Below are positions 1 through 8,960 of a stretch of DNA of 64,000 nt, piece after piece. The DNA lies in assembly GCA_964521285.1 (NCBI GenBank), contig CAZFQS010000006.1, forward strand, positions 128,940-192,939, in the 5' to 3' direction. The notes under the pieces were generated by a model. That model did no database searches and had not been told where the DNA came from. It saw nothing but the letters and a program-made list of their open reading frames with translations. The stretch's first letter is position 1. The number at the start of each line of letters is the position of its first letter. Made by a program: the position numbers and the translations under genes. Source of the stretch: G020354785 sp964521285. Lineage in GTDB: Bacteria; Bacteroidota; Bacteroidia; Bacteroidales; UBA10428.

Positions 1-2017
1 AAATATGTATTACATCATTATAACTAATGGTTGAATCCTTATGCGGGTAATAATTAAAACTCCGGAAGGTGATTGTGTCAGTTTCCGGATTATAGTCCTG
101 TAAGAGATTCAGGCCGAATACAGTGGCAATCCATAGGCGTTTCTTAGAATCTTCAAATACCCGTCTGATTTCATTACTTGAAATATTACTATTATCACGG
201 TTAAAGTGCCTGCAAATAATCGAATCAGCTGTACGATCTACTACCAGGTTTAATCCTCCTCCATAGGTTCCAATCCATATTCTGCCATAACTATCTTCAG
301 TAATTGAATATACATAATTGCTGCTCAATGATTTTGGAAATCCGGGCTGATGGCAATATAACCTAAAGTTTAACAGTTTATAATGTTCGTTAATTTCATT
401 TAAAGGTTCACTACTTACCGCAATACCACCACCTTTGGATCCCAGCCAGATATATCCGTAACGATCCTGTGTAATAGCATAAATGTTGTATCCCGGCATG
501 TTTCTGTCCTTTAGGGGTAGGTCCTCAAGGACAGTATTAAGAATGTAATCAGAATTATAAATATATATCTTCCCCGACTTGGTTGCCATCCAGATATAAC
601 CGTTTGTATCTTCAAAGATGCAGCGTATTACGTTCTCTGACATATCGGTTATATTCTTTTTTGGTAATATCTGCCTGAATAATGGATTTGCAGGAATAAT
701 CTTATTAATGCCCCCGTTAAATTGTCCTGTACCCGCCCATAATAAACCTGATTTATCCTCAGTTATGCAATGCACAAAATTGGAGCTCATAGTAGATGGA
801 TCATCGGGGTTGTTTCTGAAAAACTCAAAACTATCATCTTCCCTGATGTAATGCGCAAGTCCGGCACCATGTAAACCAATCCATAAATTTTTCCTGGAAT
901 CTTCGTAAAAATATTGCCTTTCTTCATCAACCAGTGGCTGTATCTCTTTTGGTGTCAGAACATAATAACGGGTTGTCCCGTGCATGGGATCAATACGGAT
1001 TACACCAAATTCCTGGGTGTTTACCCAAAGCATACCATAATGATCTTCATAAACTGACCTTATCCTGTTGCCGGAAGGAATGAAGTGTTGCAATGATCCT
1101 GTAAAATGATTATAAATATATAAACCATTCTTTGCTGTCCCTATAATTAACTCGTTATTATTATATAATTGCAGTATTGTAATCTCAGCTTCTTTCAAGG
1201 GTTTCAGTTTAACAGGAAGTGTCAGAAATTTATCACTGTTAACGTCATAAATAATCAGACCCCTGTCCCGGGTACCAAACCATATTATGTTTTCGATAGC
1301 TGCTGCAACAGTGAAATTTATATCATCATAATAGTGATGAAAACCAGGATATTCTATATCTGAATTTTCATAATCAAGCATGTTAAGTCCCTGTCTTGTC
1401 CCAATCCATTTATTGTTTTGCCGGTCATGAATAATAAAACTTATATTATTATTTGTAACAGCATTTTCTCCCTTGCTTAAATAGTGTCTGACATCATAAT
1501 TGTTTAAAAGCGGATTATATTTTAAAAAATATATGCCTGAGTTGCTTGAACCGATATATATTTCATCATTGTTTTCCTGATGAAAGCAAGTAATGATACT
1601 GTTCTTTTCTTCTTCCGAAAGATAATAAAACGGGAATGTGGTAAAAAGTTCTTTTTCAGGATCCAGGTAATGGTAGTAACCGTCGTAAGTTTGAATCCAT
1701 AAAAAATTTCTTTTATCTTCCCATATTTTACTTATCCTGTTATTTGTTAATACATTGGTTTTTCCAATCTGGGATTTGAAAATTTTAAAATTATTCCCAT
1801 CGTAACGGTTAAGCCCGTTCCATGTGCCAAACCACATAAATCCCTTATGATCACAAAAAATACTCAACACGGAATTTTGTGATAATCCATCCTCTGAATC
1901 CAGATGCTCAAATCTTTCAACTTCCTGTCCCGAAACCAGGATTAATCTGAAATAAAGAAAGACTGAAAAAATCACCATCCATACTATTCTGCAAATAACA
2001 GCCATATATACTTTCAT
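1..2017 (-). CDS. Hybrid two-component system sensor/regulator, N-terminal propeller part (cut by window edge)
   Basis: The frame reads from an ATG at 2017 through the left edge without a stop, giving about 672 visible residues, so the C-terminus is missing. A hydrophobic N-terminal segment serves as signal peptide or anchor. It is followed by repeated two-component regulator propeller units with the typical pattern of Phe-Glu-Asp-(x)-x-x-x-Leu-Trp-Ile-(A/G)-Thr-x-x-Gly-Leu; one near the N-terminus reads GFMWFGTWNGLNRYDG and one near the window edge reads VFEDSKKRLWIATVFGLN. In the family two such beta-propellers form a periplasmic glycan sensor joined to a histidine kinase, receiver and AraC domain; those parts would lie outside the window. 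The position beside the SusC/D and pectinase genes suggests it senses a pectin fragment. A propeller sensor with a different output is possible because the output half cannot be seen. Confidence 0.85.
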   Translation of the reverse strand, partial: MKVYMAVICRIVWMVIFSVFLYFRLILVSGQEVERFEHLDSEDGLSQNSVLSIFCDHKGFMWFGTWNGLNRYDGNNFKIFKSQIGKTNVLTNNRISKIWEDKRNFLWIQTYDGYYHYLDPEKELFTTFPFYYLSEEEKNSIITCFHQENNDEIYIGSSNSGIYFLKYNPLLNNYDVRHYLSKGENAVTNNNISFIIHDRQNNKWIGTRQGLNMLDYENSDIEYPGFHHYYDDINFTVAAAIENIIWFGTRDRGLIIYDVNSDKFLTLPVKLKPLKEAEITILQLYNNNELIIGTAKNGLYIYNHFTGSLQHFIPSGNRIRSVYEDHYGMLWVNTQEFGVIRIDPMHGTTRYYVLTPKEIQPLVDEERQYFYEDSRKNLWIGLHGAGLAHYIREDDSFEFFRNNPDDPSTMSSNFVHCITEDKSGLLWAGTGQFNGGINKIIPANPLFRQILPKKNITDMSENVIRCIFEDTNGYIWMATKSGKIYIYNSDYILNTVLEDLPLKDRNMPGYNIYAITQDRYGYIWLGSKGGGIAVSSEPLNEINEHYKLLNFRLYCHQPGFPKSLSSNYVYSITEDSYGRIWIGTYGGGLNLVVDRTADSIICRHFNRDNSNISSNEIRRVFEDSKKRLWIATVFGLNLLQDYNPETDTITFRSFNYYPHKDSTISYNDVIHI

Positions 2018-2318
2018 TTCATTTATAATTACCCTGGTTATAATTAAAATATTATGAACATAAAATAATACGGTTATAAAACTATAAACAAAATTAATTT
2101 AAATTTCAGAGACCGCTAAAAAATATGGAAATTTTACTGTATGTTTCACCTGACCGAATCCTGGCTTTTAATGCATCTTTATTTATTAGTAATTACCTGA
2201 TTGGATAATTTGTCCCCCATTTTTAGATGATATCAACACCTCTTTTTTTTTATTAAAGAAATAATTTTGTAACTGAAATAATGATTATTACTGAATTATT
2301 AACTAAAATTATATTGTT
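2018..2318. other. Divergent intergenic region between propeller regulator and secreted protein gene
   Basis: This AT-rich stretch separates two divergent starts. It contains the 20-base element and promoter described at 2199-2269. Nothing else in it looks like a gene. It can serve both the regulator gene (minus) and the secreted gene (plus). Confidence 0.6.
2199..2269 (+). promoter_or_regulatory. Shared pectin-regulon promoter, copy A (upstream of gene at 2319)
   Basis: The element GATTGGATAATTTGTCCCCC occupies 2199-2218. After 16 unconserved bases comes AACACC (2235-2240) and a T-rich run, then TAATTTTG (2262-2269), a perfect match to the Bacteroidota -7 consensus TAnnTTTG. An identical 20-base element with the same 16-base gap to AACACC lies upstream of susC on the other strand (8552 to 8483). 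Exact identity over 20 bases, the same spacing and the same orientation to the downstream gene point to a transcription-factor site plus core promoter. The most likely factor is the adjacent hybrid regulator, which is an inference. Confidence 0.75.
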
Positions 2319-3356
2319 ATGAAAAAATTTTACCTTATTGCTATCTCAGTTTTGCTAACCATCAGTATAAATGCACGCGATAAAAAAGTAATGGTGGTTA
2401 GTGCGCTTGATCCGGCTTCGAACTCCATAAATCAGAATTTTATGGATTATACTAACGCTCTTGACGGAATTACAGCAGAATGGGTTTCAATGGCTGATAT
2501 GGTTACAATGAATGGTAATTATTCAGATTATCATGCAGCAATCATGACTGAAAATGGTAGTTCGGGTTCGGGTGCCATGAGCGATTTTCACAAAAATGGT
2601 TGGACTCTTCCTGTTGTGTATTTAAAAACCTATTGCCTGGATGATGATCCTAATGCTTTAATTCCCGGTTCGGCACATATTCTGATGGATAAAACGTCAA
2701 TTTTACCGGATGGTGTAATTGAACTGACAGTAAAAGATAATAGCGATATTTTGTGTAATTATGCTGTTGATGATATAGTAACATGGACTGAAGGTTATAA
2801 CACAACAATAGGAACAGGTGCGGGTGAAGGCCATATTCAGGCAGTTGATTTCACACAGTCAACCATCCCGGATGTTGTGGATAATGCTGTTCTTCTGGCA
2901 GAAAGTCCGTATTTCGTGAATGTTGCCGCAGCATCTGCCGCGTTTATGTGGAAAATAGAAGAAAATCCCACTACAAAAAGAATGGTAGTCTGGGGTGTTC
3001 ACGTTGATTTACTGGAACATGCGACAGAGGACTTCTGGCAGATTATCCAGAATGCCGTTCAGTGGGTTTTAGGTGAGGACATTTCCTCATGTCAGGGTGA
3101 TAATATTAAAGACGTAACTGTAAGACCTTACGAAATTTTCCCAAATCCGGTCCTTAATGAAATTCACATTAACAGCGAAATATCTGTAAGAAATGTCGAA
3201 TTAATGGACATCACCGGTAAAGTGGTTAAAAACATACAAAGTGGCTCGAATGATTTACAATTGATTATTGACACCAGTGATCTGGTTAATGGTATGTATT
3301 TTATGCGCGTTAATACTGCTGATGGGAATACTTATTTGAATAAAATAATGAAATAA
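2319..3356 (+). CDS. Secreted protein of unknown function with T9SS C-terminal domain
   Basis: The 345-residue product has a signal peptide (residues 1-19) and a type IX secretion sorting domain from about residue 262 to the end (EIFPNPVLNEI, then VELMDITGKVV and a C-terminal NGMYFMRV strand). The middle part, residues 20-255, begins KKVMVVSALDP and has the feel of a flavodoxin-like or class I amidotransferase-like (ThuA-type) alpha/beta fold, closing with an aromatic helix (FWQIIQNAVQWVLG) of the sort seen at the end of such domains. That fold guess is weak, and no catalytic triad is evident to me. The gene stands alone between its own promoter and a strong terminator. Its promoter shares a 20-base element with the susC promoter, so it is probably an outer-surface member of the pectin regulon. 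Its function is unknown. Confidence 0.85.
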   Translation: MKKFYLIAISVLLTISINARDKKVMVVSALDPASNSINQNFMDYTNALDGITAEWVSMADMVTMNGNYSDYHAAIMTENGSSGSGAMSDFHKNGWTLPVVYLKTYCLDDDPNALIPGSAHILMDKTSILPDGVIELTVKDNSDILCNYAVDDIVTWTEGYNTTIGTGAGEGHIQAVDFTQSTIPDVVDNAVLLAESPYFVNVAAASAAFMWKIEENPTTKRMVVWGVHVDLLEHATEDFWQIIQNAVQWVLGEDISSCQGDNIKDVTVRPYEIFPNPVLNEIHINSEISVRNVELMDITGKVVKNIQSGSNDLQLIIDTSDLVNGMYFMRVNTADGNTYLNKIMK

Positions 3357-3380
3357 AAAGACTAATTTACAGCAGTATAA

Positions 3381-3413
3381 AAAAAAGCCGTCTGCAGTTG
3401 AGACGGCTTTTTT
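3381..3413 (+). terminator. Rho-independent terminator, usable from both sides
   Basis: AAGCCGTCT and AGACGGCTT form a GC-rich stem around a 7-base loop, flanked by an A-run on the left and a T-run on the right. It sits 25 bases after the stop of the gene at 2319 and faces the end of susD, so it can end both convergent transcripts. Confidence 0.9.
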
Positions 3414-3465
3414 AATTGTAAAAATGTTATACTACAATATAAATCTTATTTTTCCCTGATATTCA

Positions 3466-5319
3466 TTAATATCCGGGATTTTGCAGAAATTCTTCTTTAT
3501 TTGTAATAGCATCTATTTGTACCTGTGGAATAGGCCTTACTGTAAAATGCTCATCGAAGTTTGCACGTGCTTCAAGATTGCCGGCATATTGTTGCATGCG
3601 GGCAATATGAACATCTTTACCCATACGTTTAAGGTCAAACCAGCGCAATTGTTCACCGACAAATTCACGGGCCCTTTCATCGAGGAAGTATTCCATAGAA
3701 AGGTCATCACCGCTGTTGATACCATAATCCGCAAGCATAGCAGCACCATCTCCGCTGATTGAACGCTTGTTTGCCAGCGGTATTAAATAGTCATTATACG
3801 CACTGCTGGCCTGGCCCGTTTTCCATAAAGCTTCGGCTGCAATCAGGTACATTTCGGAAATACGCATTACGTAAGAATCACGTTTTCCTCGTTCCGAACC
3901 ATCTCCATTTGCCGCAGCCCTGGTATTATCATAGAACTTGTGCAGTTCAAAGCACAGGTTGCGGTTATAGGTATCATCATCCTTAATTGTACCATCTGCA
4001 TTGAACATATTATCATAATCAAGGCACCAGAAATTCCTTTCTATCTGCCATATATAATTGGTAAGAACATCTCTTTTCTGAAGATCATCATTAAAAAGTC
4101 CCTTTGTGTAGACTATAGCTGTATCTCCCAGATAAAGAAGGGACTTACCGGTATATTCATCATTTTCATGATATCCGCCTAATGGCCATGAAACAGGAAA
4201 AGATGAATCTACATTGGCGATCCATACCGATTTAAAGCTGCCGTGAAATCTTTCGTCAACATCTTCATGGAATGCATCTATCAGGTATTTGGTCGGACTA
4301 TATCTCCTGAAAGGACGTCCGTTCTCCAGGTCCCTGGTCATACCCGGCTGGATATCATACTGGCTTCCAAACATAAGGTGGCCATGATTTCCACCGTCTC
4401 TATGATCCCATGGTTTATCACCCGGGCGCTGGTATGGCTGATATTCGGCATCCGGAACACCTATTTGAGCAGTTTGATTATATGAATAGTTAATGGCCCA
4501 TATACATTCCGGATTATTATCATTATTCTCAAGGTCCCAGAGATCAGCATAGTTGTCCCACATAGAAAATGCACCACTGTTAATAACAGCTATTGCATCA
4601 TTAGCCGCATCTGCATAAAGGGTCTGATCATTTAAATAGCTGGCCCTGGTAAGTTTCATACGTGCTCTGAAAGCTAATGCAGCCAGTTTGGTAACCCTTC
4701 CGAAATCGCTGGCAGATGTATTTACATCATCACCAAGATTACTTACTGCAAAATCGAGGTCTTCATAAATAAGATCATAAAATTCCTGAACCGATGATCT
4801 TTTTGAAGTTTTAACAACACCCATAACAGGTTCTGTTCTTAAATCCACACCACCCCACTGTTCCACAAGCAGCCAGTTGTATAATGCCCTTAAATAACGT
4901 ACTTCAGATAACCTGGTTTTTGTATGTTCTTCATCAAATGGATTCATATCCGGATCATTTAATACTTGAATGGCATCATTACACGCATTAATACCTTTGT
5001 AAAATTCAATCCATAGTACAACAAGTCTTGAATTTGTCGGATTAAATTCACTGGTAAAGAGATATTGATACTGTTGGGGATGTTGTTGTCCGTAATCATA
5101 TATATCTGTTCCCGGAGTACTAAAATCGTAACCTTCTTCTTTTGCAAACCAGATTCTAGTTGTTGCATAGCAGGCATTAACCAGGGTTTCCAATCCGGCC
5201 TCAGTAGAAAAATGAGACTCAGTATTGGCTCCGGTCAGATAGTCTTCTTCAAGGAATTCTTCACAGGAAAGAAGACTAATGACTATTAAAAAGACTAAGA
5301 ATATTTTATATGTTTTCAT
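3466..5319 (-). CDS. SusD/RagB-family outer-membrane glycan-binding lipoprotein
   Basis: The 617-residue product has a lipoprotein signal peptide ending LLSC (Cys19), so it is lipid-anchored on the cell surface. The SusD N-terminal region (about 20-280) carries the TPR-like pattern, including YLRALYNWLLVEQWGG, and the RagB/SusD C-terminal domain includes RISEMYLIAAEALWKTG. Family members bind oligosaccharides and act as a lid on the SusC transporter. The gene follows susC by 38 bases in one transcript. The pectin enzymes encoded nearby imply an oligogalacturonide or rhamnogalacturonan ligand. Specificity cannot be read from sequence alone. Length is usual for the family. Confidence 0.96.
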   Translation of the reverse strand: MKTYKIFLVFLIVISLLSCEEFLEEDYLTGANTESHFSTEAGLETLVNACYATTRIWFAKEEGYDFSTPGTDIYDYGQQHPQQYQYLFTSEFNPTNSRLVVLWIEFYKGINACNDAIQVLNDPDMNPFDEEHTKTRLSEVRYLRALYNWLLVEQWGGVDLRTEPVMGVVKTSKRSSVQEFYDLIYEDLDFAVSNLGDDVNTSASDFGRVTKLAALAFRARMKLTRASYLNDQTLYADAANDAIAVINSGAFSMWDNYADLWDLENNDNNPECIWAINYSYNQTAQIGVPDAEYQPYQRPGDKPWDHRDGGNHGHLMFGSQYDIQPGMTRDLENGRPFRRYSPTKYLIDAFHEDVDERFHGSFKSVWIANVDSSFPVSWPLGGYHENDEYTGKSLLYLGDTAIVYTKGLFNDDLQKRDVLTNYIWQIERNFWCLDYDNMFNADGTIKDDDTYNRNLCFELHKFYDNTRAAANGDGSERGKRDSYVMRISEMYLIAAEALWKTGQASSAYNDYLIPLANKRSISGDGAAMLADYGINSGDDLSMEYFLDERAREFVGEQLRWFDLKRMGKDVHIARMQQYAGNLEARANFDEHFTVRPIPQVQIDAITNKEEFLQNPGY

Positions 5320-5357
5320 ATCTTATTTTTTTTATAAATCTTAATAATGCTTTTTAA

Positions 5358-8300
5358 TTAAAAGTTAATATTTGCTCCAATTGCAAACATTTTTGGCATT
5401 GGGAAGCCAATATTGCTTATTCCCCTGTCCTCTATGTCTGCATCCGGGTCACGATTAACAGCTTCCGGGTCATACCTTCCCTGGGAGAAATATTTTCCTA
5501 ATACGAATGCGTTTTTAGCTGTTACATATATGCGGAATGAGGACATCATTAACTTGCTTGTTATGTTTTGTGGCAGAGTATAACCCAGGGTAATATCCTT
5601 AATTTTTATATATGATCCGTCCACATACTGCAGAACAGTTTGCTGGCTCCAGCCGCTGCGGGTTTGATTGGGATCAACTTTGGGATATTCGTTTGTCGGA
5701 TTATTCGGAGTCCAGTAGTCGCGCTCTATAGAGTTTTCGCGGCAATCTGGGCTCCATAAACCTATTACATTGTCCTTAATCATTTGCCCCATACGGGCAT
5801 AAAAGAAGACCGACAAATCAAAGTTTTTATATTTCATTGTTGAGTTTATTCCGCCGGTCCACTTAGGCTTGCTCGAACCCAGGACCATCCGGTCGGCATC
5901 ATTAATAGTGTCATTATTATCAATGTCTTCCAGTTTAATAGCTCCCGGTTCGGCCCTGTACATAGTAGCCTCCTCAGCTTCGTCAAGTTGCCAGATTCCT
6001 ATTTTATTCCAGTCATAAAAAACCGTAAGTGGTTCCCCGACAAACCATCCGTTTGCAACATCCTGCGTAACACCACCGGCAAGTAACGTTATTTCTTCAC
6101 TGTTGCTGGCAAAAGTAATATCAGTAGTCCAGTTAAAATCAGCGGTAGAAATGTTTACTGTCCTTAAAGATACTTCAATACCCTTGCTTTCTGTTTCCCC
6201 AATGTTTTCTACAACTTGTGTAACAGCAGATGTCGGGGGCAGGGTTACCTCCTGTAAAATATCCGTTGTCTTTGCCTGGTACAATTCGATACTACCTGAT
6301 ATCCTGTTTTTTATTAATCCAAAGTCTATACCGATGTTATAGGCGCTGGTTTTTTCCCACTTGGAGTTTGTTTTAAGGGAACCAGTACGGTATCCAATAG
6401 CTGCGGTTTCTGAAACACCAAATTCATAATTCATGGCATAGTTTGTGATTGATCCCAAAGAACTGTATGGTCCAACTGATTGATTACCGCTTGTACCATA
6501 ACCAAATCTGATTTTCAGGTTTGATATAGCATCCAGGTTTTGCATAAAGCTCTCCTCGCTTATCCTCCATCCAATAGCTGCAGATGGGAAAAAGTCCCAT
6601 TTTTCACGAAGCTGGGACGCGCCGTCATACCTTCCGGTTATTGTAAGCAGGTATTTATTTCTGTAACCGTAGTGTAACCTTCCTATAAAAGACTGTAATT
6701 TTTCTTCTTCAAGAGGATAATGTAAAGGATCAGTATCTGTTATTGTAAGGTCGGCCGGATTACCGGTTCTCAGGGCATACCACCAGGAATCTCCCAGCTC
6801 CATTTCCCTCCCTGACAGGTAAGTTCTTTCTATACGTGACGCCATTGTTTCAGTAGCACCGGTAAGCATAATATGATGATTATCAAAAGTCTTATCGTAG
6901 GTTAAAACATTAATCAGGGCCCATTTATATGTATTATTATATCTGGCAATGGCTGAATTAACACGGTCTATACCTTCATATTCACCTGTATATTCTCCAT
7001 CACGTTCAAAAGTAAGGACAAAATTAAATGATGATCTAAATGTAAGTCCCGGCAATATATTTACCTGTCCGTAAAAATTAGAAAGGATTCTTGTCTTGTA
7101 AATTTCCCTTAACCTGTTGGCAGGATCCTGATCAATAAGCGGATTCTCAAATGGAACACGTTCATCTGGTTCAGGTATAAGATTCCCCAGAGAATCAAAT
7201 GCAGATACAAGAGGTATCATGTTGTAATTTATTTGCCTGCCTCTTTTCTGGTTAACAAAGGATATAAACGATGAATTACCCATTTCAAAAAATTTAGTAA
7301 CCTTTGAATCAACGTTTGCTTTAAGAGAGTACCGTTTGTAATTATCATTCGGGATGTAATTATCTTCAATAAAGTGGTTTAAAGACACGGCATATGTATT
7401 CCTTTCAGTACCACCTGTAACTGAAAGATGGTAGTCCTGCTGGGTTCCATGGTCTTCCATCTGGGCATCAATCCAGTCGAAGTCTGTTCCATTTCGATAT
7501 CCTTCAATTTCTGAGGGGAAAAGTACAGGAATAACATCAATATCTTCATCAGGAACATCCCATAAATCATCATCAGTCCTGATAATATCTCTTATCATAC
7601 GCAGGTAGTAATCAGCATCACCCATTGGCAACTCGCCTAACGGACTGGTTATTCCATAATATGTGTTAAAAGAGATAACAGGTTTTCCGGCAACACCTTT
7701 TTTAGTAGTTATTAGAATTACTCCGTTTGCCCCTCTCGATCCGTAGATGGCTGTTGAGGATGCATCTTTCAAAACTTCTATGGAAGCGATATCATTTGGA
7801 TTAAGAGTGATATCTTTACCAAAATCGAGACCGTCAATAATATATATTGGCGTGTTTTTAGCTGAAAACGAACGATCACCCCTGATCCTGATATCATATT
7901 CAGCACCAGCCTGGCCACTCCTGCGGGTCAGGTCAATACCTGAAACTTTACCCTGTAATGCCTCAACTGCATTTGAAGATTTTGTCATGGTAATATCTTC
8001 ATCAGTAATAGAAGAAACCGCACCTGTTAAATCACTCTTTTTCATAGTACCGTAACCGACAACAATTATCTCCTCAAGTGAAAGAATGTCGGGTACAAGA
8101 ACAACATCCAGTGTTGTTCGCCCTTCAAGATCAATAGTTTCGGAAACGTAACCAACAAATGAAAATACAATTTGTGCATTTTCATCAGGAACCTCAAGGG
8201 AAAAGTTACCATTTGCATTAGTAGTTGTTCCGGTTGTAGTCCCTGCTAAAATTAGGTTTACTCCCGGCAAAGGTTCACCAGTATTTCCATCTGTAACCTT

Positions 8301-8402
8301 ACCTGTGACAACCACTCCCTGGGCAAATATCTGTATAGCACAGAAAATGAATGTAAAGAGCAAACAGAATTTCTTCAAATTCTTTAGTTTGTTTTTTTTC
8401 AT
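5358..8402 (-). CDS. SusC/RagA-family TonB-linked outer-membrane transporter
   Basis: The 1014-residue product has a signal peptide (about 1-27), a carboxypeptidase-regulatory-like beta-sandwich (about 29-110, VTGKVTDGNTGEPLPGVNL), a TonB-box-like stretch EEIIVVGYG, a plug domain with the SusC signature TAIYGSRGANGVILITTKKG, and a long beta-barrel ending in Phe (GANINF). It imports oligosaccharides together with the SusD lipoprotein encoded just downstream. It starts at the ATG at 8402. The promoter region upstream carries the shared 20-base element at 8533-8552. Divergent transcription from the pectinase operon supports a pectin substrate. Confidence 0.97.
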   Translation of the reverse strand: MKKNKLKNLKKFCLLFTFIFCAIQIFAQGVVVTGKVTDGNTGEPLPGVNLILAGTTTGTTTNANGNFSLEVPDENAQIVFSFVGYVSETIDLEGRTTLDVVLVPDILSLEEIIVVGYGTMKKSDLTGAVSSITDEDITMTKSSNAVEALQGKVSGIDLTRRSGQAGAEYDIRIRGDRSFSAKNTPIYIIDGLDFGKDITLNPNDIASIEVLKDASSTAIYGSRGANGVILITTKKGVAGKPVISFNTYYGITSPLGELPMGDADYYLRMIRDIIRTDDDLWDVPDEDIDVIPVLFPSEIEGYRNGTDFDWIDAQMEDHGTQQDYHLSVTGGTERNTYAVSLNHFIEDNYIPNDNYKRYSLKANVDSKVTKFFEMGNSSFISFVNQKRGRQINYNMIPLVSAFDSLGNLIPEPDERVPFENPLIDQDPANRLREIYKTRILSNFYGQVNILPGLTFRSSFNFVLTFERDGEYTGEYEGIDRVNSAIARYNNTYKWALINVLTYDKTFDNHHIMLTGATETMASRIERTYLSGREMELGDSWWYALRTGNPADLTITDTDPLHYPLEEEKLQSFIGRLHYGYRNKYLLTITGRYDGASQLREKWDFFPSAAIGWRISEESFMQNLDAISNLKIRFGYGTSGNQSVGPYSSLGSITNYAMNYEFGVSETAAIGYRTGSLKTNSKWEKTSAYNIGIDFGLIKNRISGSIELYQAKTTDILQEVTLPPTSAVTQVVENIGETESKGIEVSLRTVNISTADFNWTTDITFASNSEEITLLAGGVTQDVANGWFVGEPLTVFYDWNKIGIWQLDEAEEATMYRAEPGAIKLEDIDNNDTINDADRMVLGSSKPKWTGGINSTMKYKNFDLSVFFYARMGQMIKDNVIGLWSPDCRENSIERDYWTPNNPTNEYPKVDPNQTRSGWSQQTVLQYVDGSYIKIKDITLGYTLPQNITSKLMMSSFRIYVTAKNAFVLGKYFSQGRYDPEAVNRDPDADIEDRGISNIGFPMPKMFAIGANINF

Positions 8403-8482
8403 AGTTGTTTAACTTTAAGTTAGGTTATTTTTAAGTGTCTGAATTAATTTGCAGATAATTAGTACCTATTTACTGTAATTTG

Positions 8483-8552
8483 CAATTTTAAGGTTTGGTA
8501 AAAAAAACAAGGTGTTAAAATTATCGTAATAAGGGGGACAAATTATCCAATC
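8483..8552 (-). promoter_or_regulatory. Shared pectin-regulon promoter, copy B (upstream of susC)
   Basis: Read on the minus strand, GATTGGATAATTTGTCCCCC (8552-8533) is followed after 16 bases by AACACC (8516-8511), then TTG and a T-run, and TAAAATTG (8490-8483), a near match to the Bacteroidota -7 box. TTG (8510-8508) lies 17 bases upstream of it as a -33-like element. The arrangement copies that of the promoter at 2199-2269 and lies about 80 bases upstream of the susC start. Confidence 0.75.
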
Positions 8553-8653
8553 CTTTGAATATTCATTCATGCCCGCAATTTATATTGCTTATTCCATACA
8601 AAATTAAAAATTTGTACGAATTATGCAATTTTAAAAGTCAATTACTCATTTTA

Positions 8654-8688
8654 AACACATAGAGCTTCTATAATCTCCTGTATGTGTT
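8654..8688. promoter_or_regulatory. Inverted repeat, possible operator
   Basis: AACACATA (8654-8661) and TATGTGTT (8681-8688) are perfect inverted copies 19 bases apart in the divergent susC/GH28 control region. The spacing of half-sites is about two helical turns centre to centre, as for a dimeric regulator. No T-run follows, so it is not a terminator. Function is a guess. Confidence 0.35.
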
Positions 8689-8960
8689 ACCGGGTCTTTA
8701 TTCAGTAATGCATTGAATGTAAACAAACTGCCGGCCAGAACAAACCGTTATATCATACTTCAGCCTGTTTATGTACTTACGGCGGTAAAATATACCCTTA
8801 ATTTCGATAATTTATCATATCTCTTATACATAATAACTAGTTATAATTGTCTCTGGTATTTTTATTTACCATACTTTTCTTTGAATTAAGCAATTATTTG
8901 GAAATTGCTAACAGGTTCATTCACAGTAGTTATAATACTAAACTAAAAATCAAATATAAA

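Larger units (their letters stand above)
8403..8960. other. Divergent control region between susC and the pectinase operon
   Basis: This stretch of 558 bases carries the susC promoter (8483-8552, minus) and a perfect 8-base inverted repeat (8654-8688). The rest is AT-rich without an ORF I can support. A frame open upstream of the GH28 ATG, beginning at a TTG at 8847, lacks a plausible signal peptide at its start, so I treat it as untranslated. I could not place a convincing promoter for the plus-strand operon. Confidence 0.55.

Noticed and set aside
7747..8055. 102-residue open frame on the plus strand inside susC
   Set aside because: It lies opposite the well-supported SusC plug domain and has no recognisable features; it is a shadow frame.
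8847..8960. N-terminal extension of the GH28 gene from a TTG at 8847
   Set aside because: The ATG at 8961 gives a textbook lipoprotein signal; the extra 38 residues would bury it.
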